A program made the translations under genes and the position numbers. A stretch of DNA of 64,000 nt from Bradyrhizobium cosmicum (GTDB lineage: Bacteria > Pseudomonadota > Alphaproteobacteria > Rhizobiales > Xanthobacteraceae). A model generated the notes under the pieces. The model worked only from the letters and a program-made list of their open reading frames with translations. It did not search any database and was not told the origin of the DNA. Of the stretch, positions 34,629 through 46,121 are shown piece by piece; position 1 is the first letter of the stretch; each line of letters begins with the position of its first letter. Where the stretch lies: the NCBI RefSeq assembly GCF_007290395.2, contig NZ_CP041656.2:6729501-6793500 (forward strand), written 5' to 3'.

Positions 34629-34665
34629 TCATTCCGGGCTCGCGCTTCGCGCGCCCCGGGAATGA
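34629..34665. repeat. intergenic palindrome after aspA
   Basis: TCATTCCGGG on the left and CCCGGGAATGA on the right flank a CGCGC-TTCG-CGCG hairpin. The long arms lie just past the aspA stop (minus strand). Confidence 0.65.
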
Positions 34666-34671
34666 TAGCGC

Positions 34672-36072
<1,401 letters not shown>

Positions 36073-36108
36073 GGGCGCTCCTTGTTGCTGGTGCGCGGCG
36101 TCATCGCT

Positions 36109-36636
36109 TCAGTTCTGGCACAGCGCGCTTGTCACGAAAGTGTCGGTGCGGCAGTCGTCCGGCTTTCGTTGCCTGCCCGGGATGAGAACCTTGGCCGAGC
36201 ATTTCTCTGCGGAATCGGCGTTCAGGCTCTTGCCTTCCTTATAGCCCTTGCTCTGGCAAAGCTGGTCGGCGGCCTGCTTGCAATCGGGCGCTCCGTTTGA
36301 CGACGCCGGACAGGCCATACGCCCCGATACCATGGTGGATGGCTTCGCCAGGCGCGACAGGTCGTTCATGGTCTCGCTCGGGCTTTTGATCGGCGGCAGG
36401 ATCGAGGGCAGCTTGTCGAACAGCTTGCCCATTTCGTTGATCAGCCCGGGATTTGCCTCGTGGACCGGCGGGGCGGGCGTCGAGGGCAGCGGCGCCTGCG
36501 GGCCCTGCTCCTGCACGCCGAGCGACGGCGGCGCGGATTGCGGCCATGCCGTCCCGCCGGCACCGAGCAGGAGCGAAAGCACCGCGAATATCAGCGTCCC
36601 CAGTCGCAGGACCGGACTGCCGGATCGAACCATCAT
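36109..36636 (-). CDS. secreted hypothetical protein with C-terminal cysteines
   Basis: A 175-residue protein with an N-terminal signal (about 1-33, AWPQ region), a Pro-rich segment, a helical middle (NEMGKLFDKLPSILPP), and a C-terminal domain with six cysteines (MACPASSNGAPDCKQAADQLCQSKGYKEG ... DDCRTDTFVTSALCQN). It is probably periplasmic and disulfide-bonded. No known family. It lies 48 bases after the DedA/YqaA-type gene on the same strand. Confidence 0.7.
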   Translation of the reverse strand: MMVRSGSPVLRLGTLIFAVLSLLLGAGGTAWPQSAPPSLGVQEQGPQAPLPSTPAPPVHEANPGLINEMGKLFDKLPSILPPIKSPSETMNDLSRLAKPSTMVSGRMACPASSNGAPDCKQAADQLCQSKGYKEGKSLNADSAEKCSAKVLIPGRQRKPDDCRTDTFVTSALCQN

Positions 36637-36684
36637 GACGGCAACCGTAGCCGAAGCGCGCGCCGCGGCAAAGCCGCAGCAGCG

Positions 36685-37266
36685 CTAGATCAACTTGATT
36701 GCAATGACGAAGCCCAGCACCAGCACGGCGGCGCCGAGCGCGACCCACAATCCGAGATGCTTCTCGATCCTGACCCGGATCCAGTCGCCATAGCGATTGA
36801 GCAGGATCGCCACGATGAAGAAACGTCCCCCGCGCGCAACGATCGAGCACAGGATGAACAGTCCGATATTGTAGCCGGCGAAACCCGAAGTGATGGTGAC
36901 GAGCTTGTAGGGGATCGGCGTCAGCCCCTTGAGCAGGATGATCACCGCGCCCCACTCCGCGTAGGAGGCGCGGAAAGCGTCGACCTTGTCGCCGAGGCCA
37001 TAGACCTGGATCAGCCAGTGGCCCACCGAGTCGAACAGCAGCGCGCCGATGGCATAGCCGAGCAGGCCGCCCACGACGGAGGTCGCGGTGCAGATTGCAG
37101 CATAGAGCCAGGCGCGCTGCGGGCGCGCCAGCGACATCGGAATCAGCATGACGTCCGGCGGGACCGGGAAGAAGGAGCTTTCAGCGAAAGCCACGGCGCC
37201 CATGATCCAGAGCGCGTAAGGCTTGTGAGCGGCGTCGATGCACCAGTCGTAGATACGTTTCAGCAT
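36685..37266 (-). CDS. YqaA/DedA (SNARE-associated/VTT) family membrane protein
   Basis: A 193-residue inner-membrane protein with five to six hydrophobic segments. It has AFAESSFFPVPPDVMLIPM (E-x-x-xPxPxD), a GLLGYAIGALL helix, and LLKGLTPIPYKLVTITSGFAGYN, all typical of the YqaA branch of the DedA/VTT superfamily; members are implicated in undecaprenyl phosphate or lipid flipping and membrane homeostasis. The start at 37266 (MLKRIYDW) is preferred over 37287. It forms a probable two-gene unit with the secreted protein downstream. Confidence 0.85.
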   Translation of the reverse strand: MLKRIYDWCIDAAHKPYALWIMGAVAFAESSFFPVPPDVMLIPMSLARPQRAWLYAAICTATSVVGGLLGYAIGALLFDSVGHWLIQVYGLGDKVDAFRASYAEWGAVIILLKGLTPIPYKLVTITSGFAGYNIGLFILCSIVARGGRFFIVAILLNRYGDWIRVRIEKHLGLWVALGAAVLVLGFVIAIKLI

Positions 37267-37332
37267 GGCGCCGCGATGAAGCACCATGGGGCGGATTTGT
37301 CCATCGCGAGTTTTGTGACGCTCTGGCGGCGC

Positions 37333-37737
37333 CTAGTGGCGTTTGCGCGCCACGCGGCCTTCGAGCGCGACAATTGGCCGCCTGGCGGCTACGCGCGGTG
37401 ACGCCACTTTGGGCAGCTTCATCGGCGTCTTCGGCAGCTTCTCGGCGATTCCGAGCATGTCTTCCCGCCGCGCCATCTCGCGCCAGACGTCTTCAGGGCG
37501 CACACCAGCCGAGGCCCAAAGCACAGTGAGATTGTAGAGCAGATCGGCACTTTCCCGAATCACGGCCTCGCTGTCGCCGTTGACGGCATCGATGACGACT
37601 TCGATCGCCTCCTCTGCCAGCTTCTTCGCCATCTTGGATGGGCCACGTTGAAACAGCCGGGCCGTACGCGATGTTGCCGGATCGAGATCTCTGGCCGCGA
37701 GCACAGCCAGATATAGCCGCTCAAGCGAATCACTCAT
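37333..37737 (-). CDS. hisE: HisE-like phosphoribosyl-ATP pyrophosphohydrolase
   Basis: A 134-residue MazG-like all-alpha hydrolase. The core RGPSKMAKKLAEEAIEVVIDAVNGDSEAVIRESADLLYNLTVLW carries the EExxE...ExxD metal site of PRA-PH. HisE is usually about 107 residues; here there is an extra basic, Arg/Pro-rich tail (about 110-134). No his genes are adjacent, so it may be a second hisE or a house-cleaning pyrophosphatase. The ATG at 37737 is preferred to a TTG at 37746. Confidence 0.8.
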   Translation of the reverse strand: MSDSLERLYLAVLAARDLDPATSRTARLFQRGPSKMAKKLAEEAIEVVIDAVNGDSEAVIRESADLLYNLTVLWASAGVRPEDVWREMARREDMLGIAEKLPKTPMKLPKVASPRVAARRPIVALEGRVARKRH

Positions 37738-37786
37738 GGTACTCAAAACTACTCTAAACCAATGGCGAGGGCGTTAACGCCCGACA

Positions 37787-37828
37787 ATAAAAGCAAAAAA
37801 CAGGCCGCCGCGGCAAGCGCGACGGCCC
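37787..37828 (-). terminator. Rho-independent terminator of the Gly/Tyr-rich protein gene
   Basis: On the minus strand a 10-bp stem (37827-37818 with 37812-37803, one G-T pair) is followed by a T-rich tract (TGTTTTTTGCTTTT). It lies 28 bases past the stop at 37856. Confidence 0.8.
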
Positions 37829-37855
37829 GTTATGGTCAAGATCAGCTGGCCGGAC

Positions 37856-38224
37856 TTAGTAGCAGGACCCGATGGAGCCCTGGCCGCCCTGCGCAGACTG
37901 GTAGGGGCCACCGCAACGGTGGAATGGGCGCGGGCCATAATAGGAGCCGCCGCCGTAATAGGCCGGGGCTTCATCGTAGTAGACGGGACCGCCGCCGTAG
38001 TAGGCCGGGGCATCATAGGCATAGGCGTCGCGGGTCGCGGCGATCGCAAGTCCGGTACCAATGGCGCCGGCGATTGCCGCGCCGGCAAAGGCCGCACCGC
38101 CGCCACCATGCCAATGACGGCCGCCTGCGTAAGAGGCAGTCGGGGCGGCCGCGGTCAGCGCCAGCACGGCGGCAGTAGCCATAACGGCCTTGCGGCCGGC
38201 AAATCTCGAAAATCGGTCAAACAT
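37856..38224 (-). CDS. secreted Gly/Tyr-rich protein
   Basis: A 122-residue protein with a signal peptide (about 1-33, cleavage near SYA-GG), GGRHWHGGGGAAF, a glycine-zipper-like hydrophobic stretch (AAIAGAIGTGLAIAA), and repeated PAYYGGG units, ending RCGGPYQSAQGGQGSIGSCY with two cysteines. It is probably cell-envelope or periplasmic. Similar Gly/Tyr-rich exported proteins are frequent in Bradyrhizobium; none has a proven role. It has its own terminator. Confidence 0.75.
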   Translation of the reverse strand: MFDRFSRFAGRKAVMATAAVLALTAAAPTASYAGGRHWHGGGGAAFAGAAIAGAIGTGLAIAATRDAYAYDAPAYYGGGPVYYDEAPAYYGGGSYYGPRPFHRCGGPYQSAQGGQGSIGSCY

Positions 38225-38451
38225 GTCCTGGACCCTCCTTGGGACCTCGAATGGTGCCTGACGACAGGCTCATGTCTTTCAAACACCCGCAGCCCATGTT
38301 GGGTTCCCCAACCCCAACACAAGCTGAACGGGGTTGCGTGATCGTGACGCAACCGCCGCTCATCCGCCGTTCATGTTGGCGCGCGCAGGCTCACCGCCGG
38401 CCGGCGCTGCGAGCGTCACAAAACCACAACAATGCGGGACCGGCGCAACTG

Positions 38452-39498
38452 ATGTCGGGATACAAGACGATCGTTCTTCGCGGCCTGCTGGGCCTTGCAA
38501 TCTCGCTTGCCGCACTGACGACGCGCGACGTCGTGGCGGCCGAGACCGCCGCCCCGTCCACCGCGATCCATTTCACGTTCGATCGTTCGATCGATGCGAG
38601 CATGGCGCCGTTCTTCCTTGCCGCAAAGGACGGCGGCTTCGGCACCGAGCGTCTCAACGTGACATTCAACATCGCGGCCGGATCACCGGAAACGCTTGCG
38701 CGCGTCGCCAAAGGCGACAGCGAGCTCGCGCTCGTCGACATCAACGAACTCATTCGCTTTCGCGGCAAGGACGATGCCGCACCGCTCAAGGCAGTGTTCG
38801 TGCTGTTCAACCGCGCGCCCTACGCCATCATCGCCCGCAGGAGTCGCGGCATCCATCTCCTGCCCGACCTCGACGGCAAGACTGTCGGCGTTGTCGACGG
38901 CGATCTGTCGATGCGGTTGTGGCCGGCGCTGGCGCAGCAGAACGGCATCAACACTCCAAACGTGAAATTCCACAAGATGAGCGCGGCAGTGCGCGAGCCG
39001 ATCCTGTCCGCGGGGCAGGTCGATGCCGTCGCCGGCTTCAGCTATCTCTCGGCGGTGAACCTGCGCGATCGCGGCGTACCCGGAGCGGATCTCGTCGTGC
39101 TGCGCTTTGCCGATTATGGCTGCGAGGCCTACGGCTTTGCCGTGGTGGCCAATCCCGCCTTCGCTGCGACCAAACCCGATGCGGTGAAGGGTTTTGTTCG
39201 CGCCTTGATCGCCGGCATCAATGCGAGCGTCAAAGAGCCGGCGCGCGCGGCAAACGAGGCCGCAGGCCGCATCGACGACGGCGACCGCGATCGGGAGCTT
39301 GAACGCCTGCGCACCGTGCTCGTCGACAACATCCTGACCGACGAGGTCAGGCGCAATGGCCTCGGCGGCGACCCGGCGCGCCTGGAGCGCTCGATCGACC
39401 AGATCGCGCAGGACTTCAAATTCCACAAGAAGCCGGCGGCGGGTGATATCTTCGACGACCGGTTCCTGCCGCCCGTCGCAAGGCGGCAGATCAACTGA
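38452..39498 (+). CDS. NMT1/ThiY-type ABC transporter substrate-binding protein
   Basis: A 348-residue periplasmic binding protein with a signal peptide (1-29, cleavage near VAA-ET). The mature part begins [31 protein letters not shown], then [27 protein letters not shown], the typical NMT1/SsuA start of sulfonate/nitrate/pyrimidine-type receptors, with the mid-segment [21 protein letters not shown]. No permease or ATPase of the matching importer is adjacent; the exporter NdvA follows 89 bases later but is unrelated in type. The ligand is unknown. Confidence 0.85.
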   Translation: MSGYKTIVLRGLLGLAISLAALTTRDVVAAETAAPSTAIHFTFDRSIDASMAPFFLAAKDGGFGTERLNVTFNIAAGSPETLARVAKGDSELALVDINELIRFRGKDDAAPLKAVFVLFNRAPYAIIARRSRGIHLLPDLDGKTVGVVDGDLSMRLWPALAQQNGINTPNVKFHKMSAAVREPILSAGQVDAVAGFSYLSAVNLRDRGVPGADLVVLRFADYGCEAYGFAVVANPAFAATKPDAVKGFVRALIAGINASVKEPARAANEAAGRIDDGDRDRELERLRTVLVDNILTDEVRRNGLGGDPARLERSIDQIAQDFKFHKKPAAGDIFDDRFLPPVARRQIN

Positions 39499-39587
39499 GC
39501 AAAACTACAGCTTCCGCTGTATCTCGCGGGCGATCCCTGATTAGAATATCGGCTCACCTCGTTCGATCCGCCCGAGTTCGCTACAGC

Positions 39588-41396
39588 ATGACCATTTTCA
39601 GCCTTTACACCCGCGTTCTCGAACTCCTCGGCAAGGAGGCACGACTGGGCTGGCTGCTGGCGTTTGCCAATCTGCTGCTGGCCGCCTCGCAGTTCGCCGA
39701 GCCCGTCCTGTTCGGCCGAATCGTCGACGTGCTCTCGGGCAAGACGGTCGCCGGGTCGAGTTCGGCCTGGCCATTCCTGCTGGCCTGGGTCGCGTTCGGG
39801 CTGTTCACCATCGGATGCAGCGCACTGGTGGCCCTGCAGGCCGACCGGCTCTCCCACCGTCAACGCCAGGCGGTGCTGACCGACTATTTCGAGCACATCC
39901 TGCAACTGCCGCTGACCTTCCACTCCGGCACCCATTCCGGCCGGCTGATGAAGGTGATGCTCAACGGTACCGACGCGTTGTGGCGGCTGTGGCTCGGCTT
40001 CTTCCGCGAGCATTTTGCCGCGATCCTGTCAGTCGTGGTGCTGCTGCCGCTGTCGCTTTACCTGAACTGGCGGCTCGCGGTCCTGCTGTTCGTGCTCTGC
40101 GTCGTCTTCACGGCGCTGACCACCTTCGTCGTGCGCAAGACCTTCGGCATGCAGATGCAGGTCGAGGAGCACTATAGCGAGCTCTCCGCCCGCGCTTCTG
40201 ACGCGCTCGGCAACGTCGCGCTGGTGCAGAGCTTCGTCCGCGTCGAATCCGAGGTGAAGGGGCTGCGCTCCGTCGCCGACGAGCTGCTGGCCGCGCAGAT
40301 GCCGGTGCTGTCGTGGTGGGCGCTCGTCACCGTGATCACGCGCGCCTCCACCACCATCACGGTGCTCGCGATCTTCTCGCTCGGCATCGCCCTCCACGAC
40401 CAGGGCCTCACATCGGTCGGCGAAATCGTGATGTTCGTGAGCTTCGCGACCATGCTGATCCAGAAGCTCGAGCAGGTCGTGAGCTTCATCAACAACGTGT
40501 TCATGGAAGCCCCGCGCCTGCGCGAGTTCTTCAACGTGCTCGATGCGGTGCCCGCGGTCCACGACCGCTCCGACGCGATCGACGCGGGCCGGCTCTCGGG
40601 CCTCGTGGAGTTCAACGACGTCACCTTCTCCTATGACGGCAAGCGGCCGGCGATCGAGGACCTCTCCTTCACAGCATTGCCCGGCCAGACCATCGCGCTG
40701 GTCGGCCCGACCGGTGCCGGCAAATCCACCGCGATCGCGCTGCTGCACCGTGCGTTCGACCCGCAGTCCGGCTTCATCAAGATCGACGGCATGGACGTGC
40801 GCGGCGTGACGCTGACCTCGCTGCGCCGGAACATCGGCGTCGTGTTCCAGGAAGCGCTCTTGTTCAACCGCTCGATCGAGGAGAATCTGCGCGTCGGCAA
40901 GCCGGATGCGACCGAGGCCGAGATGCGCAAGGCCGCGGAGCGCGCACAGGCACTCGAATTCATCGAGCGCAGCGGCGGCTTCCAGACCAACGCCGGCGAG
41001 CGCGGCCGCATGCTCTCCGGCGGCGAGCGGCAGCGGTTGTCGATCGCCCGCGCGCTGCTGAAGGACCCGCCGATCCTGATCCTGGACGAGGCCACCAGCG
41101 CGCTCGATGCGGTGACCGAGGCCAAGGTGAACGCCGCTCTCGACGAAGTGATGAAGGGCCGCACCACTTTCGTGATCGCCCACCGCCTCTCCACCATCCG
41201 CAATGCCACGCGGATCCTGGTATTCGAGAACGGGCGCGTGATCGAAAGCGGAACTTTCGATGAACTCGTCGCCAAAGCCGGCCATTTCGCCGAACTCGCG
41301 AAAGCCCAGTTCATGGTGCAGGAACAATCACAAGCGAATGCACGGGCCAGCGTGACGGCCGCCGAGGCTGCCGCGACAGCAGCCAAATCCCCATAG
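39588..41396 (+). CDS. ndvA: cyclic beta-1,2-glucan ABC exporter
   Basis: A 602-residue half-transporter with fused membrane (about 1-310, six helices) and ATPase domains. Walker [11 protein letters not shown]-loop [16 protein letters not shown], signature [16 protein letters not shown], Walker [13 protein letters not shown] and the H-loop AHRLSTI are all intact. The N-terminus [20 protein letters not shown] and overall sequence match NdvA/ChvA, which exports cyclic glucans to the periplasm, needed for osmoadaptation and plant infection. The cyclic glucan synthase gene (ndvB/ndvC) is not in the window. Confidence 0.92.
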   Translation: MTIFSLYTRVLELLGKEARLGWLLAFANLLLAASQFAEPVLFGRIVDVLSGKTVAGSSSAWPFLLAWVAFGLFTIGCSALVALQADRLSHRQRQAVLTDYFEHILQLPLTFHSGTHSGRLMKVMLNGTDALWRLWLGFFREHFAAILSVVVLLPLSLYLNWRLAVLLFVLCVVFTALTTFVVRKTFGMQMQVEEHYSELSARASDALGNVALVQSFVRVESEVKGLRSVADELLAAQMPVLSWWALVTVITRASTTITVLAIFSLGIALHDQGLTSVGEIVMFVSFATMLIQKLEQVVSFINNVFMEAPRLREFFNVLDAVPAVHDRSDAIDAGRLSGLVEFNDVTFSYDGKRPAIEDLSFTALPGQTIALVGPTGAGKSTAIALLHRAFDPQSGFIKIDGMDVRGVTLTSLRRNIGVVFQEALLFNRSIEENLRVGKPDATEAEMRKAAERAQALEFIERSGGFQTNAGERGRMLSGGERQRLSIARALLKDPPILILDEATSALDAVTEAKVNAALDEVMKGRTTFVIAHRLSTIRNATRILVFENGRVIESGTFDELVAKAGHFAELAKAQFMVQEQSQANARASVTAAEAAATAAKSP

Positions 41397-41587
41397 CAAG
41401 TCCCCATGGCACCGTCGAAATTCGGCCTATTTCATCGCTGAATACCCGGCCGAACCCCCTGTTCTCGACGCACGAGCCGGTATAGGTTTGCGACGCCGCA
41501 AGCGGCGGCGCCGGATTTCAGAACCGAACATCAGATCACGAGAGCCGCCCGGGAACCGGCGGGTCTCCAAGGACCGGAAATCGGATA

Positions 41588-43042
41588 GTGCACTCCCTTC
41601 GCCCGCTGCTTCGCAAGTCCCTGTTCAATCTGTTTGCTGCGACCCTCGCATGTGCGGCACTGCTTGCGCCACGCGCGGCGAACGCCGAAGCGCTGCTCCT
41701 GATCGAAGCCGACAGCGGCAAGGTGTTGCAGGCGGATAACGCGACGATCCCGTGGTATCCGGCCTCGGTCACCAAGATCATGACCGCCTATGTGACACTA
41801 AAGGCGGTGAAGGACGGCAGGCTCACGCTCGACACGCTGCTCACGGTGTCGCCGACGGCCGCCTCGCAGTCGCCCTCGAAGATGGGATTCCGTCCGGGAA
41901 CACAGCTCACCGTCGACAACGCGCTGAAGATGATGATGGTCAAGTCGGCGAACGACATGGCCGTGGTGCTCGCCGAAGGCGTCGGCGGCTCGATCGACGG
42001 CTTCTCCGCGATGATGAACGACACCGCGCAGAGGCTCGGCATGACGCAGACGAGCTACGTCAATCCGAACGGACTGCCCGCCGACGGTCAGATCACCTCG
42101 GCGCGCGACCTCGGCATTCTCGCGCGCTCGTTCCTGCGCGACCTGCCGGAATACGAATACTTCGTGCACATCCCGGCGATCCGTTTCGGCAAGCGCGTCA
42201 CCGGCAATTTCAACAAGCTGATCGGCCGCTATCCCGGCGCCGACGGTTTCAAGACCGGCTTCATCTGCGCCTCCGGCTACAATCTCGTGGCGTCTGCCAC
42301 GCGCAATGGCCGCCGGCTGATCGCCGTGGTGCTCGGCGCCAGCTCCGGCACCGCACGCGCGGTGAAGGCGGCGCAATTGCTCGAGCGCGGCTTCAGCCAG
42401 GACAATCTCACCTGGCTCCGCCCCTCGCTGGGCACCGTCGACAAGCTGGTGCCGGTCGACGCCTCGCCGCCGAACCTGCGCGAGGACATGTGCGGCGGCC
42501 ATCGCAAACGGCCGGCGAGCGACGACGACGACGCCCTGATCGCGACCAATGGCGGCACCTCCGGGTCGGCCTCCGCCACCGGCGGCGAAGCCCAGGTGAC
42601 GTTCTTCACGGCCGGACTGCAGCCGCCCCTGATGAAGGCCTCCGAACTGATGGCGTCGGCTCCAGCGGCAGCCGAGCCCGTGCTGGTCTACACCGGCCCG
42701 ACCCGCACCGGCACCGCCCTGATCGCGGCGGTTGCGGCCGACGCCGACCAGCAAACGGTTGCGAAGCCGCGTGGCAAGAAGTCGCGCGTTGCCAAGAAGC
42801 CTGATGCCGCCGACAAGCCGAAAGACGCGGCGCCCAAGATCGCAGCCGCGAAGCCGGCGGCGGTGAAGCCTGAGCCGAAGGCCGACGCTAAACAGGCGGC
42901 CAAGCCGGCTGGCGCCAAGCATGCCGCAGCCAAGCCGGATGCAGCGGCGAAACCTGCGGCAAGCGCTGATCAGCCCGCCAAACCCGCCAAGCCCAAGGCC
43001 GCGACCAAGCCTGCCGCCGCCAAGCCGGCCAACAACAGTTAA
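41588..43042 (+). CDS. D-alanyl-D-alanine carboxypeptidase (low-molecular-weight PBP, peptidase S11)
   Basis: A 484-residue exported penicillin-binding protein. Signal peptide about 1-33 (cleavage near ANA-EA). The three active-site motifs are SVTK (60-63), SAN (120-122) and KTG (222-224), in the S11 order. It trims D-Ala from peptidoglycan stem peptides. After the catalytic domain a very long Ala/Lys/Pro-rich tail (about 390-484) follows, likely a disordered wall-binding region. The start is GTG 41588; no ATG gives a complete signal peptide. Confidence 0.9.
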   Translation: MHSLRPLLRKSLFNLFAATLACAALLAPRAANAEALLLIEADSGKVLQADNATIPWYPASVTKIMTAYVTLKAVKDGRLTLDTLLTVSPTAASQSPSKMGFRPGTQLTVDNALKMMMVKSANDMAVVLAEGVGGSIDGFSAMMNDTAQRLGMTQTSYVNPNGLPADGQITSARDLGILARSFLRDLPEYEYFVHIPAIRFGKRVTGNFNKLIGRYPGADGFKTGFICASGYNLVASATRNGRRLIAVVLGASSGTARAVKAAQLLERGFSQDNLTWLRPSLGTVDKLVPVDASPPNLREDMCGGHRKRPASDDDDALIATNGGTSGSASATGGEAQVTFFTAGLQPPLMKASELMASAPAAAEPVLVYTGPTRTGTALIAAVAADADQQTVAKPRGKKSRVAKKPDAADKPKDAAPKIAAAKPAAVKPEPKADAKQAAKPAGAKHAAAKPDAAAKPAASADQPAKPAKPKAATKPAAAKPANNS

Positions 43043-43234
43043 CGGCCCTCGGAATTAAACCGCAGCCTGCGCTTCGCACTTGCGGCAACGCGATTTGCGA
43101 CGATTCCAGTAGCCACTCCCCGGCCTTTGTCTTAAGCCTCCACGACTTGCCACCCGTTCCGGCAGGCTGGATACTGCCGGCAATGGGGCAAGCCCGAGAC
43201 ACAACGGGCTCTGGTGTAGGAGAGGGGAGTTTCC

Positions 43235-44920
43235 ATGGAGCGCATCTGGCTCAAGCAATATCCGCCCGGCGTGCCCGCTGATATCGATCCGGCGCAATAC
43301 GCATCGCTGGTCGACCTGCTGGAGGAGAGCTTTACCAAGTTCGCCGACCGCAAGGCGTTCATCTGCATGGACAAGTCGATCAGCTATCGCGACCTCGACC
43401 AGATGTCGCTGGCGCTCGCCGCCTATTTGCAGGGACGCGGCCTCCAGCGCGGCGCTCGCGTCGCGATCATGATGCCGAACGTGCTGCAGTACCCGGTTGC
43501 GACCGCCGCCGTGCTGCGCGCCGGATATGCGGTGGTCAACGTCAACCCGCTCTACACCCCGCGCGAGCTCGAGCATCAGCTCAAGGATTCCGGCGCCGAA
43601 GCCATCATCGTGCTGGAGAATTTTGCCCACACCGTCGAGCAGGTGATCGCGAAGACCGCGGTCAAGCATGTCGTCGTCGGCAGCATGGGCGACCTGCTCG
43701 GCTTCAAGGGCGTGATCGTCAATCTCGTCGTTCGCCGCGTCAAGAAGATGGTGCCGGCCTGGTCGCTGCCGGGGGCGGTCGCCTTCAACGATGCGGTGTC
43801 GGCCGGCCGCTCTCTGGCCTTCAACAAGCCGAAACTGTCGCCCGGCGACGTCGCCTTCCTGCAATATACCGGCGGCACCACCGGCGTCTCCAAGGGCGCC
43901 ACGCTGCTCCATCGCAACATCGTCGCCAACGTCTTGCAGAACGATGCCTGGCTGCAGCCGGCGCTCTCTGCGCCCCCGCATGTCGACCAGCTCATGATCG
44001 TCTGCGCGCTACCGCTCTATCACATCTTCGCGCTGACGGCCTGTTACCTGCTCGCGGTGCGCGCCGGCGGCTGCAATCTGCTGATCCCCAACCCGCGGGA
44101 TATTCCCGGCTTCGTCAAGGAGCTGGCGAAGTACCAGGTCAACAGCTTCCCGGCCGTCAACACGCTCTACAACGGCTTGATGCACCATCCCGACTTCAAG
44201 AAGCTGGATTTCTCCAAGCTGAAGATCTCCAACGGCGGCGGCATGGCCGTGCAGCGCCCCGTCGCCGAGCAGTGGAAAGCCGTGACCGGCTGCTTCATCG
44301 CCGAAGGCTACGGCTTGTCGGAGACCTCGCCGACACTGACCTGCAACCCGGCGAATGCGACCGAGTTCTCGGGATCCATCGGCATCCCCGTGCCTTCAAC
44401 TTACATCTCGATCCGCGACGACGACGGCAACGAGGTGCCGCTCGGCCAGCCCGGCGAGATCTGCGCCAAGGGCCCGCAGGTGATGTCGGGTTACTGGAAC
44501 AGGCCGGAGGATACCGCGAAGGTGATGACGGCGGACGGATATTTCCGCACCGGCGACATCGGCGTGATGGACGAGACCGGCTACACCAAGATCGTGGACC
44601 GCAAGAAGGACATGATCCTGGTCTCCGGCTTCAACGTCTATCCGAACGAGGTCGAGGAGGTGATCGCGAGCCAGCCGGGCGTGCTCGAATGCGCCGTGAT
44701 CGGCATCCCCGACTCCAAATCGGGCGAGGCGGTGAAGGCCTTCGTGGTCAAGAAGGACCCGAACCTCACGGCGGAGGACGTGGTCAAGTTCTGCCAGGAG
44801 CAACTCACCGGCTACAAGGTGCCCAAGCACATCGAATTCCGCACCGACCTGCCGAAGACCAATGTCGGCAAGATTCTGCGGCGGCAGCTCCGCGACGAGA
44901 AGAAGGCCGAGGCGGCGTAA
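43235..44920 (+). CDS. fadD: long-chain fatty acid-CoA ligase
   Basis: A 561-residue adenylating enzyme close in length and sequence to E. coli FadD. Motifs: FLQYTGGTTGVSKGAT (P-loop), GYGLSETSP (A5), YFRTGDIGVMDETGYTKIVDRKKDMI (A7-A8 with the FadD signature) and KTNVGKILRR with the catalytic Lys. It activates imported long-chain fatty acids for beta-oxidation or lipid synthesis at the inner membrane. AGGAGAGGGGAG precedes the ATG. A DUF924 protein and a peroxiredoxin gene follow on the same strand. Confidence 0.92.
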   Translation: MERIWLKQYPPGVPADIDPAQYASLVDLLEESFTKFADRKAFICMDKSISYRDLDQMSLALAAYLQGRGLQRGARVAIMMPNVLQYPVATAAVLRAGYAVVNVNPLYTPRELEHQLKDSGAEAIIVLENFAHTVEQVIAKTAVKHVVVGSMGDLLGFKGVIVNLVVRRVKKMVPAWSLPGAVAFNDAVSAGRSLAFNKPKLSPGDVAFLQYTGGTTGVSKGATLLHRNIVANVLQNDAWLQPALSAPPHVDQLMIVCALPLYHIFALTACYLLAVRAGGCNLLIPNPRDIPGFVKELAKYQVNSFPAVNTLYNGLMHHPDFKKLDFSKLKISNGGGMAVQRPVAEQWKAVTGCFIAEGYGLSETSPTLTCNPANATEFSGSIGIPVPSTYISIRDDDGNEVPLGQPGEICAKGPQVMSGYWNRPEDTAKVMTADGYFRTGDIGVMDETGYTKIVDRKKDMILVSGFNVYPNEVEEVIASQPGVLECAVIGIPDSKSGEAVKAFVVKKDPNLTAEDVVKFCQEQLTGYKVPKHIEFRTDLPKTNVGKILRRQLRDEKKAEAA

Positions 44921-44942
44921 GGCGTAAGGCAAGTCTCGGTTC

Positions 44943-45497
44943 ATGACTGACGCCGGTCACATCACGCCGGACGGCATTCTCGCCTTCTGGCGCGAGGCCG
45001 GCAGCGAGCGCTGGTACAAGCGCGACGACGCGTTCGACGCGCAGATCCGGCGCCGCTTTCTCGCGCTGTGGCAGACGGCGGCCGCCGGCGAGCTGGCATC
45101 ATGGGAAGACGATGACGACGGCGCGCTCGCGCTCGTCATCGTGCTCGACCAGTTTCCCCGCAACATGTTTCGCGGCACACCGCAGGCCTTTGCCAGCGAC
45201 GCGCTGGCGCGGGATGTCGCCCGCCGCGCTATCGGGCGCGGCACAGATCGCAGGATCGACCCTGTCCTGCTCGAATTCCTCTATATGCCCTTCATGCATT
45301 CCGAGCAGCTGCCCGACCAGCTGCACTGCGTGGCGCTGTTTCAGAACACCGACAATGCCGAGAACCTGAAATACGCGCGGGAGCATGCCGAGATCATCCG
45401 CCGGTTCGGCCGATTCCCTCACCGCAACCGCCTGCTTGGACGCGAGACCACAGAGGACGAGCAGGCTTTCCTCGACAATGGTGGTTTTGCGGGCTGA
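44943..45497 (+). CDS. DUF924 family protein
   Basis: A 184-residue soluble protein of DUF924. It has the expected order DGILAFWREAGSERWYKRDDAFD, then ALALVIVLDQFPRNMFRGTPQAFASD, and YMPFMHSEQL near the end. The family has a helical TPR-like fold with unknown biochemical role. The ATG lies 22 bases after the fadD stop, so it is probably in the same transcript. Confidence 0.85.
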   Translation: MTDAGHITPDGILAFWREAGSERWYKRDDAFDAQIRRRFLALWQTAAAGELASWEDDDDGALALVIVLDQFPRNMFRGTPQAFASDALARDVARRAIGRGTDRRIDPVLLEFLYMPFMHSEQLPDQLHCVALFQNTDNAENLKYAREHAEIIRRFGRFPHRNRLLGRETTEDEQAFLDNGGFAG

Positions 45498-45607
45498 TGA
45501 CGTCACGATAGGCGGCCCCCGGCCCTCGAGGCTTCTTTCCGCCGGCAATATTGTGCAGGCCCGCAGCACGGTCTACAAAGCGGGACCGAATTCCAGGGAG
45601 ACTGACG

Positions 45608-46093
45608 ATGGCGATCCAGATTGGCGAGAAGCTGCCCGAGGCGAAGTTCCGCGTGATGACGGCGGAAGGTCCGCAGGTGAAGACCACCGACGATATCTTC
45701 AAGGGCAAGAAGGTAGCGCTGTTCGCGGTGCCCGGCGCTTACACCGGCACCTGCCACAAGATGCATCTGCCGAGCATCTTCCTCAACGCCTACGCCATCA
45801 AGGACAAGGGCGTCGACACCATCGCCATCATTTCCGTCAACGACGCCTTCGTCATGAACGCCTGGAAGCGCGACACCGACCAGCGCGATGAGGCCGTCTT
45901 CCTCGCCGACGGCAATGCCGACTTCACCAAGGCCATCGGCATGGAGCTGGACGCCTCCGCCAACGGCCTCGGCATCCGCTCCAAGCGCTACTCGATGCTG
46001 GTCGAGGACGGCGTGGTGAAGAAGCTGAATCTCGAGGCGATGCCCGGCAAGGTCGAAGTGTCCGGCGGCGATACACTGCTGGGTCAGCTGTAA
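45608..46093 (+). CDS. peroxiredoxin (Prx5/glutaredoxin-dependent type)
   Basis: A 161-residue thioredoxin-fold peroxidase. The peroxidatic site is VPGAYTGTCHKMHLP (PGAxTxxC), with DAFVMNAWKRD and the Arg of LGIRSKRYSMLVEDG, as in atypical 2-Cys/1-Cys Prx5 enzymes. It reduces hydrogen peroxide and organic peroxides in the cytoplasm. The ATG at 45608 follows AGGGAGACTG; upstream in-frame Met codons lack a site. It is convergent with rnhA across a palindromic element. Confidence 0.9.
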   Translation: MAIQIGEKLPEAKFRVMTAEGPQVKTTDDIFKGKKVALFAVPGAYTGTCHKMHLPSIFLNAYAIKDKGVDTIAIISVNDAFVMNAWKRDTDQRDEAVFLADGNADFTKAIGMELDASANGLGIRSKRYSMLVEDGVVKKLNLEAMPGKVEVSGGDTLLGQL

Positions 46094-46121
46094 GGTTCGC
46101 CTCATCTCTACCCAAGGATGA

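Noticed and set aside
38296..38320. GTTGGGTTCC...CCAAC dyad as an EcfG promoter or operator
   Set aside because: No CGTT/AACG at 16-17 bases from GTTCC, and the dyad is short and imperfect.
41397..41587. GCCGC...GCGGC hairpin after ndvA as a terminator
   Set aside because: The stem is imperfect and no U-run follows.
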